Positions 54,266-63,492 of a stretch of 64,000 nt of DNA are shown here, piece after piece. Source of the stretch: an uncultured Pelagibacteraceae bacterium (lineage in GTDB: Bacteria > Pseudomonadota > Alphaproteobacteria > Pelagibacterales > Pelagibacteraceae). Position numbers and translations under genes: made by a program. The stretch is taken from contig CACMXJ010000005.1 in the NCBI GenBank assembly GCA_902617625.1, forward strand, positions 1-64,000, in the 5' to 3' direction. The stretch's first letter is position 1. Every line of letters begins with the position of its first letter. The notes beneath the pieces are model-generated. The model was not told the DNA's origin and did not search any database. It was given only the letters and a program-made list of their open reading frames with translations.

Positions 54266-55332
54266 TAATAAAATAATGCTTTAATAAAAGTCAATTTAGG
54301 CATTCTTAAAATAATAGACAAATCCTCGAAAAAATTGCTCTTATTAGACAAAAATTTTATAACAGTCTTTGGCGAAGCCTTAAACATTTTAAAAAATATA
54401 TCGGACATTCTTTCTGGATGTTTTTCAAGAACTCTTAAAAATATTTCATCTAAAAATTTATATTTGGTGCTTATTTTATATTTTTTAACATTAGCGATAT
54501 TTTCAATATTTTCTCTAATATATTTACTATGTTCTTGAATATTAAGAAAAGTGTAACCTGTGCTTAATCTAGTCATACCACCAGCAGTTCCAATATTTAT
54601 TTTATTTTTTTCATTCTTATCGATTGGGTAAAATAAAGGTATCGCCCCTTCCTCTTTATAGATTATCTTATAATCTTTTAAATTTAGATGATTTTCAATG
54701 TAATCTTTTATCTGTTTGTCATAATCTTTTTGAGAATTGTCATTAATTTTAGACAACCAAGTGGTTTCAACTAAAGCAGTATTTTTTGAGTAGGGTAAGG
54801 TATAAAAAAAATGAACACCTTCTCTTTGATCACAATCAAAATCCATAAGATTAAAAATTTCATCATCAAAAAAATTATTTTTAGTTTCGATTTCCACTCC
54901 ACAAAAATGTTGCCAAAGATTTCGATAATCTTTTTTAATGAATGGTACACTATTAAAAATAAAAGAATTTTTTAAACTAATTTCACTGATATCTTTAAAG
55001 TAGGAAATATTTTTATTTTCATTTAGTTTGTTAAAAATTTTTTCATAAAATAAACCACTGTCAATACTTTGATATGGAGAACTTTTACATTGCAAATAGT
55101 TAGTTTTTTTAGGAATATTAATTGAAAAATTTTCCCAATTTTTTTTTACACAATCATCAAAATTGTGAGATGTTACTTTCCAAAAAGACCAAGTTTTGTC
55201 TCTTTTGTATTCATCTCTTGGCTCTATGATTGCCAAAGTTTTATCTTTTAGTTTTTCATGAATTTCCAATTCATATGCTAAAGATAAACCAGCACAGCCT
55301 CCTCCAATAATGACATAGTCAAATTCTTTCAT
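54265..55332 (-). CDS. crtY: Lycopene beta-cyclase
   Basis: YVIIGGGCAGLSLAYEL, RDKTWSFWK, INIGTAGGMTRLSTGYTF. Confidence 0.93.
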   Translation of the reverse strand: MKEFDYVIIGGGCAGLSLAYELEIHEKLKDKTLAIIEPRDEYKRDKTWSFWKVTSHNFDDCVKKNWENFSINIPKKTNYLQCKSSPYQSIDSGLFYEKIFNKLNENKNISYFKDISEISLKNSFIFNSVPFIKKDYRNLWQHFCGVEIETKNNFFDDEIFNLMDFDCDQREGVHFFYTLPYSKNTALVETTWLSKINDNSQKDYDKQIKDYIENHLNLKDYKIIYKEEGAIPLFYPIDKNEKNKINIGTAGGMTRLSTGYTFLNIQEHSKYIRENIENIANVKKYKISTKYKFLDEIFLRVLEKHPERMSDIFFKMFKASPKTVIKFLSNKSNFFEDLSIILRMPKLTFIKALFY

Positions 55333-56173
55333 CTAGATTTATTTCCTCATTAATTAAAAAATGATCATGGTGAATTTGATCTTCTTTAATACTGGTTATA
55401 GATAACCTTATAAGATCAAAAAATGCTAAAATAGTCTCTATACTCTTTTCAATATTGGATACATAAATTTTTCCAGAATTTTCATAATTTTCAAACGTTT
55501 TTTTATTTAGAATATTATAGCCTATTTTTCGGTAGATCCGTCTTGCGACTAAAATTGAAAATCTAAAACTTATTGGAATGTCTTTTATAGAATAAAATGA
55601 ATTCTTATAAAAGGTATCTGCAAGATTTATAGTTGATGTAATTTCCTCAAAATTTTTATTTATATAAAATCTATTTATTTTAGAATCTTCAATCACATCT
55701 CTTGATATATTTGTAAGTTGCATTGCGATACCGAGATCAATGGCTGACTTAAGTGAGCTTTTTTTATTAACTTTTAAGATTTTTGCCATCATTAAACCAA
55801 CAGTTCCAGCAACTCTGTAAGAATAAATTAAAAGGTCTTTTTTTGAATTTAACATCACCTTATCTTTTATATCTGAATTTATACCATCTAATAGATCTTC
55901 GATTATTTTTACTGAAATTTTAAATTCATCAATAAGGTCCCACATATTTTTAACAATACGATTATCAAAATTCTTTTGAACAAAATCTTCTTTAAATTGT
56001 TTGAATTTAATTTCTTTAACTTCTAATTTTTCTTCATCGTCTGCAATATTGTCAGCAACTCTACAAAAATCATATAACGCAGAGCATTTTTTATATGTTT
56101 TTTTAGGTAAAAAAAAACCCGCCCAATTAAAAGATTTTGCATAAACTGATAAGTAATTTTTATCAGACATCAT
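55319..56173 (-). CDS. crtB: Phytoene synthase
   Basis: YDFCRVADNIADDEE, AVAGTVGLMM-like RVAGTVGLMMAKIL, IAMQLTNISRDVIED. Confidence 0.95.
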   Translation of the reverse strand: MMSDKNYLSVYAKSFNWAGFFLPKKTYKKCSALYDFCRVADNIADDEEKLEVKEIKFKQFKEDFVQKNFDNRIVKNMWDLIDEFKISVKIIEDLLDGINSDIKDKVMLNSKKDLLIYSYRVAGTVGLMMAKILKVNKKSSLKSAIDLGIAMQLTNISRDVIEDSKINRFYINKNFEEITSTINLADTFYKNSFYSIKDIPISFRFSILVARRIYRKIGYNILNKKTFENYENSGKIYVSNIEKSIETILAFFDLIRLSITSIKEDQIHHDHFLINEEINLDERI

Positions 56174-57630
56174 AAAATCTTTTCCAATACCTTTGCTGAT
56201 GAAAGCACTCCAGGTACACCTGCTCCAGGATGAGTTCCTGCACCAACAAAATAAAGTCCTTTATATATCTCAGATTTATTATGGAATCTAAAATATGCTG
56301 ATTGAGAAAATTTTGGTTGGATTGAAAAACCTGAACCATATTTTGTATTTAAATCTCTTTCAAAGTAATCAGGGGTTAAATAAAAATCTTCCACAATATT
56401 ATTTTTAAGATCTGGCATTAAATCATTTTGCATTTTATCAATAATTAAATTTTTCATTTTTTCTCCCTCAACAGACCAGTCAATTTTTGATTGATTATTT
56501 GGTACTGGGACTAAAACATAAAAGCAATCATTACCTTCGGGAGCCATACTTTTATCGGTTGCAGATGGTCTGTGAAGATAATAACTAATATCATCGTTCA
56601 ATTTTTTATTATTGAAGATGTCATCTAGATGTTCTTTATATTTATTTCCAAACTTAATAGTATGATGCTCAACATTATCGTATTTTTTTTTGGTACCAAA
56701 GTAATAAACAAATAATCCCATTGAATACTCCATTCGGTTTTTTTTCCATTTAAAAAGAAATGAATTTCTCGTATTCCCATTTAACATTTTCTCATAAACA
56801 GCAGGAGGATCAGCATTACAAATTACATTTTTAGACTGTATAATTGTCTGATCATTTAATTGAATACCAGTTATTTTTTTCTTGTTTGAAATAATTTTGG
56901 TAACTTCGTGACCTTTGATTATTTTAATCCCAACCTCATCCATTAATTTTTCAAACCCTTGAATTATATTTCCCGTTCCACCCATCGAGTAATGAATACC
57001 CCACTTTTTTTCTAGGTATAAGATTAATCCATAAATTGAAGTTGTAGTAAAAGGATTTCCCCCAACTAATAATGGGTGCATACTGAGCATTCTCCTTAAT
57101 TTTTCGTTTTCTATATACGAGGAAACTAAAGAGTAAACAGATTTATAACTTTTTAATTTTAGCAAAGCTGGCAATTGCTGCATCATTACCAATGGCTTAT
57201 CAAAGGGCACATCAGCAAGCTCTGTGAAACCTTTATCAAAAATTTTTTTTGTAAAATTAACTAATTTTTCATAACCCTTAACGTCTTTTTCATTAATCTC
57301 TTTTATTTGTTTTTTCATCTCTAGTTCATCACCAGAATAATTAAATTTTGATTTATCTTCAAAAATGAATTGATACCAAACTTTTAGTGGAGTGAGTTTT
57401 ATGTAATCTTCTGGTTTTTTTTGAAATAATTCAAATAATTCATTTATCAAATATGGAGCAGTTATTACTGTTGGACCGCCATCATAAATGAAGCCATTTT
57501 TTTTAAATACTCTTGCCCTTCCTCCGAGATCTTCATGTTTTTCGATTAAAGTAACTTTATGTCCTTTAGCTTTAAGACGTAAAGCTGCAGCTATTCCTCC
57601 AAATCCTGAACCTATGACAATGGAATTCAT
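56170..57630 (-). CDS. crtI: Phytoene desaturase
   Basis: VIGSGFGGIAAALRLKAKGHKVTLIEKHEDLGGRA, YDGGPTVITAP, GLYFVGAGTHPGAGVPGVLSSAKV. Confidence 0.97.
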   Translation of the reverse strand: MNSIVIGSGFGGIAAALRLKAKGHKVTLIEKHEDLGGRARVFKKNGFIYDGGPTVITAPYLINELFELFQKKPEDYIKLTPLKVWYQFIFEDKSKFNYSGDELEMKKQIKEINEKDVKGYEKLVNFTKKIFDKGFTELADVPFDKPLVMMQQLPALLKLKSYKSVYSLVSSYIENEKLRRMLSMHPLLVGGNPFTTTSIYGLILYLEKKWGIHYSMGGTGNIIQGFEKLMDEVGIKIIKGHEVTKIISNKKKITGIQLNDQTIIQSKNVICNADPPAVYEKMLNGNTRNSFLFKWKKNRMEYSMGLFVYYFGTKKKYDNVEHHTIKFGNKYKEHLDDIFNNKKLNDDISYYLHRPSATDKSMAPEGNDCFYVLVPVPNNQSKIDWSVEGEKMKNLIIDKMQNDLMPDLKNNIVEDFYLTPDYFERDLNTKYGSGFSIQPKFSQSAYFRFHNKSEIYKGLYFVGAGTHPGAGVPGVLSSAKVLEKIL

Positions 57631-57670
57631 CTATATAATTTATAGTCTTTTTTGTAAAATTGTAAGAGTA

Positions 57671-58168
57671 TTATGAGTTGATTTTTTTTAACTCTTCTTT
57701 TGTTTCATCCAAATTTTTTTGAAACAAGTTATCAAGTTTAGACTTATCGACTGAAGTTTTAATTATCTTTTTAACTGAGTCAACCGCAACTCTAATTGAA
57801 GCATCTTTTATTTCTTTTATTGCCGCGTCTTTCATTTGATTAATCTTATTTTCTGTCGAATTTTTTTTAATTTCTGAAGATTTATGAAATTTATCGTTTA
57901 ACTCAATAATAAGATTATCACTATCTTTTTTTGCTTGTGCTAATATTTCACTACTCACTGATTGAGCTGTATCGAGTTTTTTTTGAGCATTATCCAATAA
58001 AGTTTTAGCTTCTGTTCTTAGTTTTTCACTTTCATCAATCTCATTTTTGATATCAGAAATTAATTTATTTAATATTTCATTTATTTTTTGTGGAACCTTA
58101 AGATATATAAGACCTCCAAAGAAAATAATAAACGATACAGCTACCCAAAACGTTGCATCAATTGCCAT
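57671..58168 (-). CDS. atpF: F0F1 ATP synthase subunit b
   Basis: MAIDATFWVAVSFIIFFGGLIYLKVPQKINEILN; start moved from 58204 to 58168. Confidence 0.92.
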   Translation of the reverse strand: MAIDATFWVAVSFIIFFGGLIYLKVPQKINEILNKLISDIKNEIDESEKLRTEAKTLLDNAQKKLDTAQSVSSEILAQAKKDSDNLIIELNDKFHKSSEIKKNSTENKINQMKDAAIKEIKDASIRVAVDSVKKIIKTSVDKSKLDNLFQKNLDETKEELKKINS

Positions 58169-58748
58169 AATATTTATCCCCGTTTCTTTTAGATAAATCA
58201 TCAACGATTGCAGAAATACTACTATTATTAACTTCCGTACCGATTAATTTCACTAGTAACTCAGACGTAGTTTCGATTGCAATTTTATTAATTTTCTCTG
58301 AAGCACCTTTTCTCAGTAAATTTATCTCTTGCTCAACTTTTTTAATTTCCTCATCAATTTGTTTATCTAAAGTTTCCTTTTTTGCATTAATTTCTTTGAG
58401 CACATTTTCTCTGGCTTCTTTAAAAATATTATTTGCCTTTAATTTACTTTTTGAAATAATATCATCATACTCTTTCAGCTTAGCTTCAGCATTTTCTCTT
58501 TGTTTTTCCGCTGCCTCAATATTCTCTTGTATCTGTGATTTTCTTAATTCTAGGTTGGTACTTATCTTAGGTAGTATTATTTTAGATAATAAAATGTATA
58601 GAATACCAAAAGTAAGTGTTAACCAAAAAATTTGTGAAATCCAGAATTCTGGATTTAATTGAGGCATACCTCCACTTTCAGCTGCAAAAACCTCCTTTAA
58701 AAAAAAGAGATTAAAAAAAATTAACTGAAAAAATATTTTTTTAATCAT
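58158..58748 (-). CDS. F0F1 ATP synthase subunit b'
   Basis: MPQLNPEFWISQIFWLTLTFGILYILLSKIILPKI; adjacent to subunit b. Confidence 0.93.
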   Translation of the reverse strand: MIKKIFFQLIFFNLFFLKEVFAAESGGMPQLNPEFWISQIFWLTLTFGILYILLSKIILPKISTNLELRKSQIQENIEAAEKQRENAEAKLKEYDDIISKSKLKANNIFKEARENVLKEINAKKETLDKQIDEEIKKVEQEINLLRKGASEKINKIAIETTSELLVKLIGTEVNNSSISAIVDDLSKRNGDKYYGN

Positions 58749-58752
58749 CTAT

Positions 58753-58980
58753 TTAGAATGCAAAAAGTATGATTAACGCTACTACCAATCCAAACAAACC
58801 AGTTGCTTCTGCAAGGGCAAACCCTAAAAGCAAATTAGGGAACTGTTTCTGAGCTGCAGATGGGTTTCTCATTGCACCTGATAAGTAGTTACCAAAAATT
58901 ATACCTATACCAACACCGGCACCAGCTAGGGCGATTGCCGCTAAACCTGCTCCGATCATTTTTGCTGCTTCTAATTCCAT
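58753..58980 (-). CDS. atpE: F0F1 ATP synthase subunit c
   Basis: MIGAGLAAIALAGAGVGIGIIFGNYLSGAMRNPSA...FALAEATGLFGLVVALIILF. Confidence 0.98.
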   Translation of the reverse strand: MELEAAKMIGAGLAAIALAGAGVGIGIIFGNYLSGAMRNPSAAQKQFPNLLLGFALAEATGLFGLVVALIILFAF

Positions 58981-58998
58981 TATATCCTCCTCTGTTAA

Positions 58999-59733
58999 TT
59001 AATGGTGTAAGTTTAATGCATCATTTAAATAGATGCAGGTTAAAATTGCAAAAACATATGCTTGAAGAAAAGCAACTAATATCTCCAGGCCTGTTAAAGC
59101 AACCGAAAAACTCAGTGGAAGCCATCCACCGACTACCCCAAGACTTATTACAAAGCCTCCGAATACTTTCATCATTGTATGACCCGCCATCATGTTAGCA
59201 AAGAGCCTGACAGATAAACTGATAGGTCTACTTAAATATGAGATAATCTCAATAACTACAATTAATGGTAATAGCACTATAGGAACTCCACTTGGCACAA
59301 ATAATTTAAGATAGCCTACACCATGTTTTATAAAACCAATTATTGTCACACCGATAAAAATAAAAGCTGCTAATATAAAAGTAACAATAATATGACTTGT
59401 AACTGTAAAGGTGTAAGGAATCATGCCAAACATGTTACAAAAAAGGACAAACATAAATAAAGAAAATATAAAAGAAAAGTATGGTTTAGCTTTAGAGCCC
59501 GCTGTATCACTAATCATTTTCGAGACAAATGTATAACTTAATTCAGCTAACAACTGGATCTTGTTTGGTAGCAATGAATTTTTTTTTGATCCAAGGTTAA
59601 ATATAACCAAAATAGCTAGTGAACTAATGACCATAAACAAACTGGCATTTGTAAATGAAATATCAAAAGCACCTACTTTAATTTCAGGTCCAATTCTATA
59701 GACCTCGAATTGTGTCATTGGATTTGCAGCCAT
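58999..59733 (-). CDS. atpB: F0F1 ATP synthase subunit a
   Basis: SLSVRLFANMMAGHTMMKVF, LEILVAFLQAYVFAILTCIYLNDA. Confidence 0.98.
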   Translation of the reverse strand: MAANPMTQFEVYRIGPEIKVGAFDISFTNASLFMVISSLAILVIFNLGSKKNSLLPNKIQLLAELSYTFVSKMISDTAGSKAKPYFSFIFSLFMFVLFCNMFGMIPYTFTVTSHIIVTFILAAFIFIGVTIIGFIKHGVGYLKLFVPSGVPIVLLPLIVVIEIISYLSRPISLSVRLFANMMAGHTMMKVFGGFVISLGVVGGWLPLSFSVALTGLEILVAFLQAYVFAILTCIYLNDALNLHH

Positions 59734-59745
59734 ATTTTTTTCGAT

Positions 59746-60015
59746 CTATTTTTGCATTTTCTTTGCAGATTTAATTACATTCATTATTCCTGCGATTACA
59801 CCTACAAAAAAAAATATTAAAATTAACCATGGTTTAGTACCAAAGGTCTTGTCTAAAATAAACCCAATAATTGTCCCTACAGCTACCGCAGAAACAAGCT
59901 CGGTGCTTAGTTTGAAAGCATTACCAATGGGAGAGGGATTGGGTTTCTTATTTTCTTTCTCAAAAGCCTTTTTTTTTGCAATTTCTAAGCGAGTTTTAAA
60001 TGGATCTTTAGACAT
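59746..60015 (-). CDS. atpI: AtpI-like (AtpZ/AtpI) protein
   Basis: STELVSAVAVGTIIGFILDKTFGTKPWLILIFFFVGVIAGIMNV. Confidence 0.92.
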   Translation of the reverse strand: MSKDPFKTRLEIAKKKAFEKENKKPNPSPIGNAFKLSTELVSAVAVGTIIGFILDKTFGTKPWLILIFFFVGVIAGIMNVIKSAKKMQK

Positions 60016-60030
60016 TTGAAATCAGCTTTA

Positions 60031-62427
60031 TTAGGCAACCATACTTTCTGCTTTTTGAAGATCAACTGCTACAAGTTGGCTAATACCTTTCTCTGGCATT
60101 GTAACTCCATATAGTCTGTTCATTTTAGACATTGTTAAAGCATGGTGGGTAACAATTATAAATTTAGTGTCAGTAATTTTTGTAAGTTCATCAAGCAAAT
60201 TACAAAATCTTGTGACATTCGCATCATCAAGAGGTGCATCTACTTCATCTAATACACAAATTGGAGATGGATTAGTTAAGAAAACGGCAAAAATTAATGA
60301 AAGCGCAGTAAGCGCTTGTTCTCCACCCGATAATAAAGTTATTGATTGGAGACGCTTACCAGGAGGACTCACCAACATCTCTAGTCCTGCCTCTAGTGGA
60401 TCATCAGCATCTACTAATTCAAGTTTGGCGCTTCCACCATTAAATAGTTTTGTGTAAACCTCATTAAATTTTCTATCAACTTTATCAAAAGCCTCAATTA
60501 ATCTTTCTCTCCCTTTTTGATTAAGCTCATTGATACTTTCTTTTAATTTTACTATTGCTGTTACTAAATCGACCCGATCGCTCTCCATTTTTTTAATTTC
60601 AGTTTCATACTTATTTGTTTCTTCATCTGCTTTTAAGTTCACCGAACCTAGTTTTTCTCTTTCTTGTTTTTTTTTGTCTAATAAGTCCTCTTGATTTACA
60701 GCATCGGGCAGTTCCTCAACTCCAAAAAGATTTGAATTTTCTAAAATATTTTCCTCAGATAAATTTAATTCGGAATTAATTCTATCGATTAAATCATTTT
60801 TTCTCTTTTTTAGTCCCTCAACTGTTGCACCTGAACTTGCTTTTCTCTCTCTAATCTGAATTGATTGCTCTTGGATTTCATTCAATTGTAATCTTAAATT
60901 TTCTATTTTTTCATCTGTTGAATTAATAATTTCTTCATTTTCTTTTTTTTCTTCTTCAGAAATTCTTAAACCTTCAGTTATTTGACCTTTTTTTTCTGCC
61001 TGTAATTTTGGTTGATTATCTAATTTACTTAATTGATCATTCAATTTACTTCTTCTATCGGTGAGCTGGGAAACCATTTTTTCAGAATTTAATAATAGGT
61101 TTTTCCAACTTTCTATCTCTGTATCAATTACTTTAATTCTTTCGTTTCTCTTTACAGACTCTTTTTTTATATTTTCATTTTTACTATAACTCCCAGCATA
61201 TGCTTCAATCAAAAGCTTACAATTATCAAGCGCTGAAATTGCTTCTTGATTTTTTTGTGAATTAATAAGTTCTTTAACTTTTTCAATTTCACTTCGTAAT
61301 TTATCTTTAGAGGTGTTCAAATCATTATCAGACTGTTTTTCAGTGTCATAATATTTGGAGTCAATTTCTATTAACTCATTTTTTTCTTCTTTTAATCTTT
61401 TTTCATTTGAGTTCGCATCGATTACTATTCCTTTTTCTCTACTGATATCTTCCTCAAATGTTTGAAGTGTTTTTTTTATATTTTCAATTTCATCTTGTAT
61501 CCTTGTGTTTTCTTCGTCCAGACTTTGTAGCTCAAGATTAAGTCTCTGTATTTTAGATAAGTTTTCAATATTCTTTTCCCTTAATGGTGTGACTTTTTCA
61601 GTTTCAGTCTTTATTAAATTTTCAAGATCTGCGATCTTATTATTAAAGTCTGTTACTTCAGTCTCTGCTTCAACATTAATCTCATTTTCTATTTTTATTT
61701 CTTTATCAATTTCTAATAATTTTAAATAATATAAGCCTGCTTCTATCTTTTTTATTTCTTCAGACATATTTTTATATCTTGCTGCTTCTTCAGCTTGTTT
61801 TTGAAGATTAACAAGTTGCCTTTCTTGTTGGCGCCTTAATTCATCTGCTCTTTTAAGATTATTTTCAGCAGCGTTTAGTCGTAATTCAGCTTCATGCCTT
61901 CTTACATGTAATCCTGAAATTCCTGCAGCTTCTTCTAAGATTGCCCTTCTATCGGCTGGTTTAGCTGTAACGATTGCACCTATACGACCTTGGCTTATCA
62001 TCGATGGAGAATGTGCTCCAGTTGATAGATCTGCAAAAAACATTTGAGCATCACGGGCTCTAACTTCTTTATCATTTATATAAAATTTTGAACCTTTATC
62101 TTTTTCTATTTTTCTTCTTACGTTTACTTCATCCAATTCTCTATATTGAATTGGCCCTTCATTTTTTTCATTAGTTACAGTCACAGATACCTCTGCAATA
62201 TTCTTGGATGCTTTGTTAGATGTTCCAGAAAATATTACATCCTCCATTCCTGATCCTCGCATACTTTTTGCTGATGTTTCTCCCATGACCCATCTTAAGG
62301 ACTCAACAATATTTGATTTTCCACATCCGTTAGGACCAACTATTCCAGTTAAACCATTTTCAATTAAAAAATTAGTTTTATCAGCGAAAGATTTAAATCC
62401 GTTCAATTGGATTTTTTTAAACTCCAT
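60031..62427 (-). CDS. smc: Chromosome segregation SMC ATPase, short form
   Basis: FKSFADKTNFLIENGLTGIVGPNGCGKSNIVESLRWVMGE Walker A; LLSGGEQALTALSLIFAVF signature; CVLDEVDAPLDDANVTRF Walker B; 798 aa. Confidence 0.95.
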   Translation of the reverse strand: MEFKKIQLNGFKSFADKTNFLIENGLTGIVGPNGCGKSNIVESLRWVMGETSAKSMRGSGMEDVIFSGTSNKASKNIAEVSVTVTNEKNEGPIQYRELDEVNVRRKIEKDKGSKFYINDKEVRARDAQMFFADLSTGAHSPSMISQGRIGAIVTAKPADRRAILEEAAGISGLHVRRHEAELRLNAAENNLKRADELRRQQERQLVNLQKQAEEAARYKNMSEEIKKIEAGLYYLKLLEIDKEIKIENEINVEAETEVTDFNNKIADLENLIKTETEKVTPLREKNIENLSKIQRLNLELQSLDEENTRIQDEIENIKKTLQTFEEDISREKGIVIDANSNEKRLKEEKNELIEIDSKYYDTEKQSDNDLNTSKDKLRSEIEKVKELINSQKNQEAISALDNCKLLIEAYAGSYSKNENIKKESVKRNERIKVIDTEIESWKNLLLNSEKMVSQLTDRRSKLNDQLSKLDNQPKLQAEKKGQITEGLRISEEEKKENEEIINSTDEKIENLRLQLNEIQEQSIQIRERKASSGATVEGLKKRKNDLIDRINSELNLSEENILENSNLFGVEELPDAVNQEDLLDKKKQEREKLGSVNLKADEETNKYETEIKKMESDRVDLVTAIVKLKESINELNQKGRERLIEAFDKVDRKFNEVYTKLFNGGSAKLELVDADDPLEAGLEMLVSPPGKRLQSITLLSGGEQALTALSLIFAVFLTNPSPICVLDEVDAPLDDANVTRFCNLLDELTKITDTKFIIVTHHALTMSKMNRLYGVTMPEKGISQLVAVDLQKAESMVA

Positions 62428-62434
62428 TAGGAGT

Positions 62435-63010
62435 TTATATCAGTTTTTCCAGCGATTTTTTTAAATTTTTATAATTAAGGGTTTTCTCAAACTTTTTGTT
62501 ATTAATAATAATCGTAGGAGTAGCATTAACCTTAAATTTTTTAGTACCTTCGATTCGATCGTTTAACACATAATCCTCTATTTTTTTATCATTTATACAT
62601 TTTTCAAAATCTAAATCGAAGCCTTGATTTTTAATGAATGTTTTTAAATTATCATTAATTTCCTCCACATTTTTCCCTCTGACCCATGCTTGTTGATTTG
62701 AATAAAGGCTGTTTAAAATTTTCAAACTTTCATTACTTTTACATTGAGAAATTTTTGATGCATTAAAAGCGGCTACATCTAGAGGAAAGTGCCTAAATTC
62801 AATTTTGACTAAACCAGTATCGATATAATCTTTTTTGAGTTGAGGATATACGTTTTTGTGAAAATCTGCGCAATGACTACATGTTAAAGATTCATAAGCG
62901 ATTATTGTAATCTTCGCATCCTTATTTCCTGCTATGATTCTATTTCCTTCAGCATTTGAAATACTTATCGACCCAAAAAATAAGATTATTATTAAAAATA
63001 TTTTTTTCAT
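62435..63010 (-). CDS. DsbA-family thioredoxin-fold protein
   Basis: Signal peptide; YESLTCSHCADFHKNVYPQLKKDYIDTG; VNATPTIIINNKK. Confidence 0.93.
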   Translation of the reverse strand: MKKIFLIIILFFGSISISNAEGNRIIAGNKDAKITIIAYESLTCSHCADFHKNVYPQLKKDYIDTGLVKIEFRHFPLDVAAFNASKISQCKSNESLKILNSLYSNQQAWVRGKNVEEINDNLKTFIKNQGFDLDFEKCINDKKIEDYVLNDRIEGTKKFKVNATPTIIINNKKFEKTLNYKNLKKSLEKLI

Positions 63011-63492
63011 TTTGTTTTAAACACTTTTGATAAATTTATTAAAGATTTCTTTATTTTTTCATTTTTAACACTATTTATCTTTTTTTGATAATCATGATTT
63101 GTCACATTATAGGAGCTTTCATCACTTGTAGAGGGTTTAATTTTTTCGTCATCAAAACTTGTTAGTTTAATTTTTTCAACAACAGAATAACCAAATAAAT
63201 TATTTAATTTTTCCAAAATACCTTTTCTTGAATATTCCAGTTCAACTTCATGCCCCCTTTTAACATTGATCAACAAAGTGCTAACACCTAACTTATTAGA
63301 ATTTTTAAAAGACTTGGGGTAACAAACTTTAAATAAATTTTCTCCAACAATATATTTCCAATTATTGATAGTTTCGGAGTACACGTGCCCTTTCTTATTG
63401 ATGACTTTTTTGATATTTTTTGGCAAAGTGTCTTTAAAGGATCTTAAGCCTTGAATGCTATTTCTCTGCTTAGTATATTTTTTAAATTGCAT
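63007..63492 (-). CDS. DciA/DUF721 family protein
   Basis: NWKYIVGENLFKVCYPKSF...LLINVKRGHEVELEYSRKGILEKLNNLFGYSVVEKIKL; start at 63492 preferred over 63504. Confidence 0.85.
   Translation of the reverse strand: MQFKKYTKQRNSIQGLRSFKDTLPKNIKKVINKKGHVYSETINNWKYIVGENLFKVCYPKSFKNSNKLGVSTLLINVKRGHEVELEYSRKGILEKLNNLFGYSVVEKIKLTSFDDEKIKPSTSDESSYNVTNHDYQKKINSVKNEKIKKSLINLSKVFKTK

Noticed and set aside
57631-57670. Sigma70 promoter between atpF and crtI
   Set aside because: TTACAA (57660-57665) and TATAAA (57639-57644) on minus have only a 15-nt spacer in AT-rich DNA; too weak to annotate.
60167-60457. 96-aa plus-strand ORF inside smc
   Set aside because: Antisense to the SMC C-terminal head domain.
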